Assembly (NCBI RefSeq): GCF_013170845.1
Contig: NZ_CP033367.1
Location: forward strand, 3,845,001 to 3,909,000
Reading direction: 5' to 3'
Length of the DNA: 64,000 bases
From: Mesorhizobium loti R88b
GTDB lineage: Bacteria; Pseudomonadota; Alphaproteobacteria; Rhizobiales; Rhizobiaceae
Shown: positions 7,518 through 16,078 of the stretch, one piece after another
Position numbering within the stretch: the first letter of the stretch is position 1
Layout of the letters: each line of letters opens with the position of its first letter
The notes under the pieces: model-generated
What the model was told of the DNA's origin: nothing
The model's database searches: none
What the model saw: the letters and a program-made list of their open reading frames with translations, nothing else
Program-made: the position numbers and the translations under genes

Positions 7518-8819
7518 TTGATACCCAACGCAGGTTCATACTGGCTCGCCAACGCCCGGCTTCACGCGTCCCTGACGCCAGGGCTCGCCGCGACCTATGA
7601 CAATGACGGGTTTACGCTCGCTGATATCGCTGTCGCAGATGGTAAGATTTCCGCCATCGCAGGGCATGATCGTGCAGTCGTATCCAGCGATGCTATCGAC
7701 CTCGCCGGCCGCGTAATCTTGCCGTGTTTCGTCGATTGCCACACCCATATCGACAAGGGCCACATCTGGCCGCGAAAACCGAACCCCGATGGCACGTTCA
7801 TGGGTGCGCTGAACGCGGCCGGGGCCGACCGCGTGGCGCGCTGGAGCGCCGAGGATCTCGCCAAGCGCATGGATTTCTCGCTGCGCTCCGCCTACGCGCA
7901 CGGCACGAGAGCGCTGCGCACCCATCTCGACAGCGTCGCGCCGCAGGAGGAAATCTCCTGGCCAGTGTTCGAGACGATGCGCGAGACATGGCGCGGCCGC
8001 ATCGAATTGCAGGGCGCGTGCCTGGTCGGCATCGAGGGCGTGCGCGACAAGAAGTGGTTCGACAGGCTGGCGAAACGAGTAGCCGCCGCCAAGGGCGTGC
8101 TTGGCGTCGTCACCTATATGGTGCCGGATCTGGAAGAGCTGCTCGACCATGTTTTCGCGCAGGCGATCAAGCATGGGCTCGACCTCGATTTCCATGCCGA
8201 CGAGACCGACGACATTGCCGCGATCTCGCTGAAGAAGATCGCCGAGGCGGCGCTGTGGAGCGGCTTCGAGGGCAATATCCTTGTCGGCCATTGCTGCTCG
8301 CTGGCGCGCCAGCCTGACCTCGAAGTGCTGGACACGCTGGACAAGGTGGCGAAAGCCGGGCTGGCGGTGGTGTCGCTGCCGATGTGCAATCTCTACCTGC
8401 AGGATCGGCGCGGGGACCAGACCACGCCGCGCTGGCGGGGCGTGACGCTGCTGCATGAAATGAAGGCGAGGGGCATTCCGGTCGCTGTCGCTTCCGACAA
8501 CACGCGTGATCCTTTCTATGCTTATGGCGACCTCGACATGCTGGAGGTCTACCGCATGGCGACGCGCATCCTGCATTTCGATCATCCGGTCGCCGACTGG
8601 CCGCAAGCGGTCACCGCGACGCCGGCCAAGGTGATGCGGCTCGATGGTTTCGGCATGCTGGCGGCTGGTGGGGATGCCGATTTCATCCTGTTCAAAGGTC
8701 GAAGCTGGACCGAATTGCTGTCGCGGCCCGAATCGGATCGCATCGTCGTGCGCGCCGGCCGCGCGATCGAGCGGCACTTGCCCGACTATGCCGAACTCGA
8801 CGAACTGATGGTGGGATGA
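7518..8819 (+). CDS. Amidohydrolase family protein, cytosine-deaminase-like
   Basis: 433 aa using a TTG start four bases after the permease stop. The metal-dependent hydrolase pattern of the cytosine deaminase group is present: CHTHIDKGH with H75 and H77, DFHADETDD, the later GHC in LVGHCCSLA, and the catalytic Asp in VASDNTRDP. Such enzymes deaminate or hydrolyse ring C-N bonds. Its place inside the importer operon suggests it performs the first cytoplasmic attack on the imported compound. It overlaps the following FAD oxidase gene by 4 bp (ATGA). Confidence 0.87.
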   Translation: MIPNAGSYWLANARLHASLTPGLAATYDNDGFTLADIAVADGKISAIAGHDRAVVSSDAIDLAGRVILPCFVDCHTHIDKGHIWPRKPNPDGTFMGALNAAGADRVARWSAEDLAKRMDFSLRSAYAHGTRALRTHLDSVAPQEEISWPVFETMRETWRGRIELQGACLVGIEGVRDKKWFDRLAKRVAAAKGVLGVVTYMVPDLEELLDHVFAQAIKHGLDLDFHADETDDIAAISLKKIAEAALWSGFEGNILVGHCCSLARQPDLEVLDTLDKVAKAGLAVVSLPMCNLYLQDRRGDQTTPRWRGVTLLHEMKARGIPVAVASDNTRDPFYAYGDLDMLEVYRMATRILHFDHPVADWPQAVTATPAKVMRLDGFGMLAAGGDADFILFKGRSWTELLSRPESDRIVVRAGRAIERHLPDYAELDELMVG

Positions 8820-10222
8820 TGGATGTTTCGGCGCTCAAACGCGATCTCGACGGGCTGAAACTCGACGACAATCCGGCCATCGTCCAGCAGAAGAGCCGCG
8901 ACTTCTACTGGTACAGCCCGGTGCTGAAGCAGCAGCTCGACCATGTCACCGGCGATCTGATCGCGACGCCGAAGGATGAGGCCGAACTGATCCGCGTGCT
9001 GGCCGCTTGTCACCGGCACGGCGTGCCGGTGACGCCACGCGGCAGCGGCACCGGCAATTACGGCCAGGCGATGCCATTGTCGGGCGGTGTCGTGCTCAAC
9101 CTCGCCGAGATGAACGAGATCAAGTCGATCGCGCCGGGCCGCGTGGTGACCGGCCCGGGAGCGGTGCTGGCCGACATCGACAAGGCGACACGGGCGCATT
9201 CCGGGCAGGAGCTGCGGCTATCGCCGTCCACCTACAACACCGCCTCGATCGGCGGCTTCATCGCCGGCGGTTCAGGCGGCGTCGGCTCGATCAATTTCGG
9301 CGGGTTGCGCGATTTCGGCAATGTGCTGCGGCTGCGCGTGGTGACGATGGAGGCAGAGCCTAAAGCGCTCGAACTCACCGGCGAGGATCTGCACAAAGTC
9401 ACCCATGCCTACGGCACCAACGGCATCATCACCGAAGTCGAGATGCCGCTGACGGCGGCCTATGAATGGGTCGACGTCATTATCGGTTTCGATGCCTTCA
9501 TGGATGCGGCGCGCTACGGCAATGCACTGGCCTGCCAGGACGGCATCCTGACCAAGCTGATCACGCCGATCGCCGCGCCCGTGCCGCAGCTCTATTTCAA
9601 GCGGCACCAGAAATTTTTCAAGGAAGGGCAAAGCATCTGCGTCGTCATGGTGGCGCAGCATGGGCTGGATGCTTTCCTGGCCTTCACCCGGCGTGCCGGC
9701 GGTGAAGTCATTTTCAACGCCGCTACAGCGACGCCGGAGGAGAAAAAGGGCCTGCCGCCGGCCTACGAGCTGGCATGGAACCACACCACGCTTAGAGCGC
9801 TGCGCGTGGACCCTTCGATCACCTATCTGCAATCGCTTTATCCCTTTCCCAACCAGCTGGCTTTGGTCGAGAAGATGGATGCGATGTTTCCGGGCGAAGT
9901 CTTTTCGCATCTCGAATTCGTGCGGCTGGATGGCAACATCACCTGCTTTGGCCTGCCCTTGGTGAAATTCACCACCGAGGCGCGGCTCGACGAGATCGTG
10001 CGCCTGCATGAGGAGAATGGCTGCCCGATCTTCAACCCGCACCGCTACACGCTGGAAGAGGGCGGCATGAAGCAGACCGATGCCGTGCAGCTCGCCTTCA
10101 AGCGCGAGACCGATCCGCAAGGGCTGCTCAACCCCGGCAAGATGATCGCCTGGGAAAATCCGGACTACGACTTTCGCTCTGGCCGGACTTTTTTGTTCAA
10201 GGGGCTGCAAAAGGCAGGCTGA
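8816..10222 (+). CDS. FAD-linked oxidase (VAO/GlcD type)
   Basis: 468 aa. The N-terminal PCMH-type FAD domain is visible from the vicinity of TPRGSGTGNYGQAMPLSGGVVLNL and the STYNTASIGGFIAGGSGGVGSINFGGLRD segment, and the C-terminal end PQGLLNPGKMIAW is typical of FAD-linked oxidases. It would oxidise a hydroxyl or amine intermediate. It is co-translated with the amidohydrolase upstream and with the flavodoxin-fold reductase downstream (1-bp overlap), so all belong to one catabolic operon. The substrate is unknown. Confidence 0.88.
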   Translation: MMDVSALKRDLDGLKLDDNPAIVQQKSRDFYWYSPVLKQQLDHVTGDLIATPKDEAELIRVLAACHRHGVPVTPRGSGTGNYGQAMPLSGGVVLNLAEMNEIKSIAPGRVVTGPGAVLADIDKATRAHSGQELRLSPSTYNTASIGGFIAGGSGGVGSINFGGLRDFGNVLRLRVVTMEAEPKALELTGEDLHKVTHAYGTNGIITEVEMPLTAAYEWVDVIIGFDAFMDAARYGNALACQDGILTKLITPIAAPVPQLYFKRHQKFFKEGQSICVVMVAQHGLDAFLAFTRRAGGEVIFNAATATPEEKKGLPPAYELAWNHTTLRALRVDPSITYLQSLYPFPNQLALVEKMDAMFPGEVFSHLEFVRLDGNITCFGLPLVKFTTEARLDEIVRLHEENGCPIFNPHRYTLEEGGMKQTDAVQLAFKRETDPQGLLNPGKMIAWENPDYDFRSGRTFLFKGLQKAG

Positions 10223-10803
10223 TGAACATCCTCATCCTCTACGCGCATCCGGTCGAGACCAGCTTCAATGCCGGCCTGCACCGGTTGATCGTCGAGCGGC
10301 TGACGGAGGCGGGGCATACGGTCGATGACTGCGACCTCTACGCCGAGGGTTTCGATCCCAGGCTGACGCGCGAGGAGAGGCTGAACTATCACAACCCGCG
10401 CGGCTCCGCCGATCCCGCGGCACCGTATGTCGAGCGCCTGTTGCGCGCCGATGCGCTGGTGCTTTCCTATCCGGTCTGGAACTACGGCTTCCCGGCGATC
10501 CTGAAGGGTTTTTTCGATCGCGTCTTCCTGCCCGGCGTGTCGTTCAAGCTGGTTGACGGCAAGGTGCAGCCGTCGCTGCACAACATCAGGAAGGTCGCGG
10601 CGGTCACCACTTATGGCGGCAGCCGGTTCCGCGCCATGGTGATGGGCGATCCGCCGCGCAAACTGATCAAGCGCATGCTGCGCGCCACGGTAAAGCCGGG
10701 CGCATCGGTGACTTACCTCGCGCATTACGCGATGAACCTGTCGACCGACCAAACACGGAAAGCCTTCATGACGAAGGTTGCGGCCAGCATGGATGCGTTC
10801 TGA
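10222..10803 (+). CDS. NAD(P)H-dependent oxidoreductase, flavodoxin-like fold
   Basis: 193 aa. It begins MNILILYAHPVETSFNAGLH, the FMN-binding start of the NQO1/MdaB/YwrO quinone-reductase family, and contains SYPVWNYGFPAILKGFFDRVFLPG, the conserved central segment. It probably reduces quinones or a pathway intermediate with NAD(P)H. Its ATG overlaps the FAD oxidase stop by one base and its own stop overlaps the next, paralogous gene by one base. Confidence 0.88.
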   Translation: MNILILYAHPVETSFNAGLHRLIVERLTEAGHTVDDCDLYAEGFDPRLTREERLNYHNPRGSADPAAPYVERLLRADALVLSYPVWNYGFPAILKGFFDRVFLPGVSFKLVDGKVQPSLHNIRKVAAVTTYGGSRFRAMVMGDPPRKLIKRMLRATVKPGASVTYLAHYAMNLSTDQTRKAFMTKVAASMDAF

Positions 10804-11390
10804 TGCGGGTTCTCGTGGTCTATTGCCATCCCGTGCCCGAAAGCTTCTGTGCGTCGATCCGCGACACCGCCATGGAGGTTCTGAAGGCGAGGGGCTGGCA
10901 AGTGCGGCTGCTCGACCTTTATGCGGAAAAATTCGATCCGGTGATGGGCTGCGAGGAACGGCGCAGCTACAATGACCAGGCGCCGCAGGATCCGGCGCTG
11001 AAGCCGCATTTCGAACTGCTCGCCTGGGCCGAGGCGATCCTGTTTGTCTACCCGACCTGGTGGTACGGGCTGCCGGCGATGCTGAAGGGCTGGCTCGACC
11101 GGGTGTGGGCGACGGACGTTGCCTTCAAGTTGCCGGGGGGCAAGGGGCGTATCAAATCGCTGATGACGCATGTCACCAAGGTCGGCGTCATAACCACCTG
11201 CGGCGCACCGACCTGGTGGAGCGTCGTCGTCGGCCAGCCCGGACGCAAGACGCTGCTGCGCGGCATGCGGGCGTTGTGCGCAACACGCTGCAAGACGTTC
11301 TTCCTGGCGCATTATTTGATGGACGCCTCGACGCCGGCGACAAGGGCGGCGTTTTTGGCGAAGGTGAGGGTGAAGCTGGAAAGGTTTTAG
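10803..11390 (+). CDS. NAD(P)H-dependent oxidoreductase, flavodoxin-like fold (paralogue)
   Basis: 195 aa, a tandem paralogue of the preceding gene with the same architecture: MRVLVVYCHPVPESFCASI at the start and VYPTWWYGLPAMLKGWLDRVW in the middle. The two differ clearly in sequence, so they are an old duplication and may form a heterodimer. It is the last gene of the operon that begins at 4841. A long intergenic palindromic repeat follows at 11399-11527. Confidence 0.88.
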   Translation: MRVLVVYCHPVPESFCASIRDTAMEVLKARGWQVRLLDLYAEKFDPVMGCEERRSYNDQAPQDPALKPHFELLAWAEAILFVYPTWWYGLPAMLKGWLDRVWATDVAFKLPGGKGRIKSLMTHVTKVGVITTCGAPTWWSVVVGQPGRKTLLRGMRALCATRCKTFFLAHYLMDASTPATRAAFLAKVRVKLERF

Positions 11391-11398
11391 CTTTCTTC

Positions 11399-11527
11399 GC
11401 CCCGTTTACGGGGAGAAGATGGCGGCAGCCAGATGAGGGGCAGCGCTAACGTTTGCCTTATTCTGAGGCGCTGGCGCCGCCCCTCATCCGCCCTTCGGGC
11501 ACCTTCTCCCCGTAAACGGGGAGAAGG
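11399..11527. repeat. Intergenic palindromic repeat element (RIME-like)
   Basis: About 130 bp between two converging genes. The outer arms are each palindromic (CCCCGTTTACGGGG at the left, CCCCGTAAACGGGG at the right, with flanking AGAAG/CTTCT), and inner arms GATGAGGGGC and GCCCCTCATC also pair, so a long stem-loop can form. The layout recalls dispersed rhizobial intergenic elements. It may also act as a bidirectional terminator. Family assignment is from memory of similar sequences. Confidence 0.75.
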
Positions 11528-11536
11528 AAGAGGGCG

Positions 11537-14002
11537 CTACATCTTTACCCGCTCGGCCTTCGGATCGTACATCGGCTTCAGCGACGCCTCCGCCGCGAAC
11601 CGCTCGCCGGCGATTTCGATCTCGTAGGACGAGGCCAGCACATCCGCCTCGCTCTCGCCCTGGCACGGCACATAGCCCAGCCCGATGGCGCCGCCGAGAT
11701 GGTGGCCGTAATTGCCTGATGTGATCGGGCCGACGATCTTGCCATCGCGCAGGATCGCTTCATTGTGGAAGAGCAGGGGCTGCGGGTCTTTCAGGCGGAA
11801 TTGCACCAGCCGGCGGCTCAATCCAGCCTCCTTCTTCTTCAGCACCGCTTCGCGGCCGATGAAGTCGCCCTTGGCCGTTTTGACGGCAAAACCGAGGCCG
11901 GCCTCCAGCACATTGTCCTCATCGGTGATGTCGTGGCCGAAATGCCGAAAGGCTTTTTCGATGCGGCAGGAATCCAACGTATGCAAGCCGCAGAGTTTCA
12001 GGCCGACGTCAATGCCGGCCTCGTCGATCGCCTCGAAGACATGGGCTGCCTGATCGGTCGAGACATAGAGCTCCCAGCCGAGTTCGCCGACATAGGTGAC
12101 GCGGTGGGCGCGGGCGAGACCCATGCCGATTTCGATCTCCTGGAATGTGCCGAACGGGTTGTTCTCGTTGGAGAAATCGTTGGGGCTGACCTTCTGGATC
12201 AGCTTTCGCGCATCCGGGCCCATCAGGCAGAGCACGCTTTCGGCCGCAGTGACGTCGGTGACGACAACGAACTCCTCGCCGACATGCCGGCGCAGCCAGG
12301 CGAGATCACGCTGCAGCGTGGCGCCCGGTACGACGAGGAAGTAGGCCGTGTCCGAGAGCCTGGACACGGTGAGGTCGCTCTCGATGCCGCCGCGCCGGTT
12401 GAGCATCTGGGTGTAGACGATCTTGCCTGGCGCCACGTCCATGTCGTTGGCGCACAGTTTTTGCAGGAAGGCACAGGCGTCGCGGCCCTCGACACGGATC
12501 TTGCCAAACGAGGTCATATCGAACAGGCCGACCTTGTTACGGACGGCCAGGTGCTCCTCGCGCTGGTTGTCGAACCAGTTCTGCCGCTTCCAGGAATAGC
12601 GGTATTCGCGCTCCTGTCCCTCGCGGGCGAACCAGTTGGCGCGCTCCCAGCCGGCGACCTCGCCGAACACGGCGCCGCGCGCCTTCAGATGCTCGTGCAG
12701 CGGCGAGCGCCTGACATTCCTCGACGTTGCCATCTGGCGATAGGGGAAATGATCGGCATAGAGCAGGCCGAGCGTTTCGGAGACGCGCTCCTTGAGATAA
12801 CGGCGGTTCTTCTGGAACGGCTGGGCGCGACGGATGTCGACTTCCCACAGGTCGAAGGGCGCTTCGCCGTCGTTGATCCATTGCGCCAGCGCCATGCCGG
12901 CGCCGCCGGAGGAGACGATGCCGATCGAATTGTAGCCGGTCGCCATCCAGTAGCCCGACAGTTCCGGCGCCTCGCCGAGGTAGTAGCGGTCGTCTGGGGT
13001 AAAACTTTCGGGTCCATTAAAGAAAGTATGGATGCCGGCGGTGGCCAGCATCGGCATGCGGTTGACGCCCATTTCGAGGATCGGCTCGAAATGATCCATA
13101 TCCTCCGGCAATTGATCGAAGCAGAAATCCCTAGGGATGCCGTCCATGCCCCACGGCTTGGCCACCGGCTCGAAGGCGCCGAGCATCATCTTGCCAGCGT
13201 CTTCCTTGTAGTAGGCGCACTCGTCCGGCACGCGCAGCACCGGCAGCCGGCCGAGACCGGCGATCGGCTCGGTGACGAGATAAAAATGCTCGCAGGCATG
13301 CAGCGGGATGGTGACACCGTTCTGGGCGCCCAGTTCGCGCGCCCACATGCCGGCGCAGTTGACGACGATGTCGGCCTCGGTGGTGCCTTGGTCCTCGCCC
13401 TGTGCCCAGGACACGCCGGTGACGCGGCCGGCCCTGGTGTGGACCTTGGTGACCTTCACATTCTCGACGATGGTGGCGCCGCGCTGGCGCGCACCCTTGG
13501 CCAAGGCCATGGCAATGTTGGCGGGGTCGCACTGGCCGTCGAGCGGCAGGTGCACGGCGCCGACGACGTCCGAGACATTCAGATGCGGGTACATCTGCTT
13601 GACTTCGCTCGGCGAAATCTCACGCACATCGACATCGAAAGCGCGCGCCAGCGATGCCTGCCGGTAGATCTCGTGCTTGCGCTCCTCGGTCAGCGCGACC
13701 GTGATCGAGCCGACCTGGCGCATGCCGGTGCCGACTTCGGTCTCGGCTTCCAGCTTGACGTAGAGGTCGGCCGAATATTTCGCCAGCCGCGTCATGTTCT
13801 GCGAGCCGCGCAACTGGCCGATCAGGCCGGCCGCATGCCACGTCGTGCCCGAGGTCAGCTGCTTGCGTTCCAGCAGCACGATGTCGGTCCAGCCGAGCTT
13901 GGCCAGATGATAGGCGACCGAACAGCCGGAGACGCCGCCCCCGATGATGACGGCCCTCGCTTTGGTAGGAATGGCCTTCGTGGGGATGATCTTGGCGGTC
14001 AT
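11537..14002 (-). CDS. FAD-dependent dehydrogenase with GcvT C-terminal domain (dimethylglycine/sarcosine dehydrogenase family)
   Basis: 821 aa. The N-terminal half is a DAO-type flavoprotein with VIIGGGVSGCSVAYHLAKLG and the linker SGTTWHAAGLIG, where the family has its covalent-FAD His. The C-terminal half is a GcvT/aminomethyltransferase domain with FDMTSFGKIRVEG, GELGWELYV and the closing GYVPCQG. Such enzymes oxidatively N-demethylate dimethylglycine, sarcosine or similar N-methyl compounds, and can pass the one-carbon unit to tetrahydrofolate. It overlaps the aminotransferase gene upstream by 4 bp and is last in a four-gene operon. The exact amine is not determinable. Confidence 0.9.
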   Translation of the reverse strand: MTAKIIPTKAIPTKARAVIIGGGVSGCSVAYHLAKLGWTDIVLLERKQLTSGTTWHAAGLIGQLRGSQNMTRLAKYSADLYVKLEAETEVGTGMRQVGSITVALTEERKHEIYRQASLARAFDVDVREISPSEVKQMYPHLNVSDVVGAVHLPLDGQCDPANIAMALAKGARQRGATIVENVKVTKVHTRAGRVTGVSWAQGEDQGTTEADIVVNCAGMWARELGAQNGVTIPLHACEHFYLVTEPIAGLGRLPVLRVPDECAYYKEDAGKMMLGAFEPVAKPWGMDGIPRDFCFDQLPEDMDHFEPILEMGVNRMPMLATAGIHTFFNGPESFTPDDRYYLGEAPELSGYWMATGYNSIGIVSSGGAGMALAQWINDGEAPFDLWEVDIRRAQPFQKNRRYLKERVSETLGLLYADHFPYRQMATSRNVRRSPLHEHLKARGAVFGEVAGWERANWFAREGQEREYRYSWKRQNWFDNQREEHLAVRNKVGLFDMTSFGKIRVEGRDACAFLQKLCANDMDVAPGKIVYTQMLNRRGGIESDLTVSRLSDTAYFLVVPGATLQRDLAWLRRHVGEEFVVVTDVTAAESVLCLMGPDARKLIQKVSPNDFSNENNPFGTFQEIEIGMGLARAHRVTYVGELGWELYVSTDQAAHVFEAIDEAGIDVGLKLCGLHTLDSCRIEKAFRHFGHDITDEDNVLEAGLGFAVKTAKGDFIGREAVLKKKEAGLSRRLVQFRLKDPQPLLFHNEAILRDGKIVGPITSGNYGHHLGGAIGLGYVPCQGESEADVLASSYEIEIAGERFAAEASLKPMYDPKAERVKM

Positions 14003-15180
14003 GCGGCCTCGCGGCGATAGGTGGAAGCAAAACGGCGCAGCCGAGCTGCTGCTTCTTGAAGTACGGGCTCCGGCTGGCAGAGACTGATGCGGATGTGGCC
14101 CGCGGCGGCTTCGCCGAAGCTGGAGCCGGGCATCACGCCGACATTCTCCTTGTCGAGGAAGGAGAAGGCGAATTTCTCGTCGTCGGGTTCGACCGCAGAT
14201 ATGTCGAGCATGACATACATGCCGCCTTCGGAACCGTGCACGCAGACATCGTTCATGCCGCGCACGGCATCGAGAAAGACGGTGCGGCGTGCCGAGTAGC
14301 GCTCGGCGATGTCCTTCACGCCATAATGGTTCTCCAGCGCCTCGGCGCAGGCGACCGAGATGAAGGCCGGCAAGCCGTAGGTCGTCACCAGATTGAGATT
14401 GATGAGCAGTGTGATCATCGCCTCAGGACCGGTCAGCCAGCCCATGCGCCAGCCGGTCATGCCGTGGCTCTTGGACATGGAATTGATGACCAGCGTGCGC
14501 TCGGCCATGCCGGGCAGCGAGCGTGGCGAGACATGCTCGCCGCCGCCCAGCGTCCAGTAGACTTCGTCCGACAACAGCCAGAGGTCATGATCGCGGCAGA
14601 TTTCTGCCAGCTGTTCCAGATGCTCGCGCGAATAGACGGCACCCGTCGGGTTGTTCGGCGTGTTGATCAGGATGGCGCGCGTGTTGGGCTTGAGTGCCGC
14701 GCGGATCATGTCGGCATGCGGCTGGAAGCCATCCTCGGCCGGCGTCTCGACGACGGTGAAACTGGCACCGGCGGCGCTGAACGTGTTGGGGTAGGTGGCG
14801 TAGTAGGGGGCAACGACGATAGCGTGGTCGCCCTGGTCAAGCACGGCCTGCACAGCCGCGTAAAGCGCGGCCTGGCCTCCCGGCGTGGCGATGACCTGAT
14901 CCGGTGTCGTCTCCACACCGGTGCAAGCGCTGGAGGCTGCCGCCATCGCCTGGCGCAGGCGGGGCAGGCCCGGCAGCGGCGTGTAGTGGTGATTGCTGCC
15001 GCGAACAGCAGTCACGCAGGCCTCGATCGTTTGCGAGGGCGTGTCGAAATCATGGTCGCCGACCGACAGCATGATGATGTCTTCGCCGGCTGCCTTGCGA
15101 GCCCAGGCGGCGGAATGGACTTCCCAGCCGTCCTTGCCGGAAGGCACGATGCCGGAAATGCGCGATGATGGTCTAGGCAT
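13999..15180 (-). CDS. Pyridoxal-phosphate aminotransferase (class I/II)
   Basis: 393 aa from the ATG at 15180 (MPRPSSRISGIVPSGKDGWEVH); the frame open to 15282 lies inside the homocysteine methyltransferase gene. Features of fold-type I aminotransferases are clear: TPGGQAALYAAVQAVLDQGDH, NTPNNPTGAVYS, LLSDEVYWTL and the PLP lysine in SMSKSHGMTGWRMGW. The substrate is unknown; it sits between two N-methyl amine dehydrogenase genes and a homocysteine methyltransferase, so an amino acid released by demethylation is a candidate. It overlaps both neighbours by a few bases. Confidence 0.9.
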   Translation of the reverse strand: MPRPSSRISGIVPSGKDGWEVHSAAWARKAAGEDIIMLSVGDHDFDTPSQTIEACVTAVRGSNHHYTPLPGLPRLRQAMAAASSACTGVETTPDQVIATPGGQAALYAAVQAVLDQGDHAIVVAPYYATYPNTFSAAGASFTVVETPAEDGFQPHADMIRAALKPNTRAILINTPNNPTGAVYSREHLEQLAEICRDHDLWLLSDEVYWTLGGGEHVSPRSLPGMAERTLVINSMSKSHGMTGWRMGWLTGPEAMITLLINLNLVTTYGLPAFISVACAEALENHYGVKDIAERYSARRTVFLDAVRGMNDVCVHGSEGGMYVMLDISAVEPDDEKFAFSFLDKENVGVMPGSSFGEAAAGHIRISLCQPEPVLQEAAARLRRFASTYRREAA

Positions 15181-16078
15181 GCAAAACTCCCGTAATTTCG
15201 TAACCATCCTGCTGCAGTCGATCGCGCAGCGCGGCAATGTGCGGCGGTCCGACTTCGCAGCAGCCGCCGACGATGTCGGCACCTGCCTCCACCCAGCCGA
15301 TCGCCTGCTCGGCGTAGGCGTCCGGGCCTAGGTCGTGACGGGCATGCAGCACATCGACGGTGCCGCCGTGCTTGAGCGCCTCCGTGGAGGTGAAGCCATT
15401 GGCATAGGCGCCGACCGGGCCGCCAAGATCGATCAGTTCAGGCAAGGCGGCGGCAATCGCTTCCGGCCGGCAGCAATTGAGCAGCCGCGCCGCTATCGGC
15501 AAGCCATCAAGCGCGCTGGCCGCGGCGGCTATTGTTTCGCCGCTGCGCAGCCGTGGCGCACCGTGATCGGCGAGCGTCCACGACACCCAGACGTGCTTGC
15601 CACTCTCCGAAGCCGCGGTGACGGCCGCGCGCGCTTCATCGGCGGAGGCCATGGTCTCGCACAGGAATAGATCGACCCCATCCGCCTGCTCGGCAACGAT
15701 GCGGCGGTAGATGTCGAGCGTCTCCTGATAGGAAATGGTCAACGCCGGCGCGTAGCTGCCGAAGAGTGGCGACAGGCAGCCAGCGATCGCGGCATCGCCG
15801 GCTTGCTCGCACGCTTGCCGGGCAAGCTCGATGCCACGCTTCTGCAACGGCTTGAACAGGTCCTCGGCGCCCTCTCGCGCCAGGCGCTCGGGTGTCGCCG
15901 AATAGGTGTTGATGGTGATGACGCGGGCGCCGGCGCGGATGAATTCGGCATGCAGGCTGCGCACCAGATCGGGTTCGTCGATCAGCACCCGGGCCGACCA
16001 CAACGGCGTCGGCTCGGACTTGCTGCGGCGGACCAGTTCCTGGCCCATGCCTCCATCGGTGAGGATGACCGGCTTCAT
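15173..16078 (-). CDS. Homocysteine S-methyltransferase family protein (BHMT-like)
   Basis: 301 aa from the ATG at 16078; a longer frame to 16411 only shadows the upstream gene. It begins ILTDGGMGQELVRR and carries the zinc-binding cysteines of the family: a Cys in ARLLNCCRPE and the C-terminal pair in DIVGGCCEVGPPHI. Family members transfer a methyl group from betaine, S-methylmethionine or a corrinoid protein to homocysteine. Its operon partners oxidise N-methylglycines, so a betaine-dependent reaction producing dimethylglycine is a reasonable hypothesis; a detached MetH homocysteine module is another. It overlaps the upstream dehydrogenase gene by 4 bp. Confidence 0.88.
   Translation of the reverse strand: MKPVILTDGGMGQELVRRSKSEPTPLWSARVLIDEPDLVRSLHAEFIRAGARVITINTYSATPERLAREGAEDLFKPLQKRGIELARQACEQAGDAAIAGCLSPLFGSYAPALTISYQETLDIYRRIVAEQADGVDLFLCETMASADEARAAVTAASESGKHVWVSWTLADHGAPRLRSGETIAAAASALDGLPIAARLLNCCRPEAIAAALPELIDLGGPVGAYANGFTSTEALKHGGTVDVLHARHDLGPDAYAEQAIGWVEAGADIVGGCCEVGPPHIAALRDRLQQDGYEITGVLHA

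Noticed and set aside
3332..8819. Creatinine degradation pathway
   Set aside because: Only a creatininase-family gene is present; no creatinase or carbamoyl-sarcosine hydrolase accompanies it, and the family is broad. The sox operon is too far and separately transcribed to prove a link.
11765..14020. 751-codon open frame antisense to the first GcvT-fused dehydrogenase
   Set aside because: Same reason: the minus-strand protein has clear flavin and GcvT motifs; the plus-strand reading has none.
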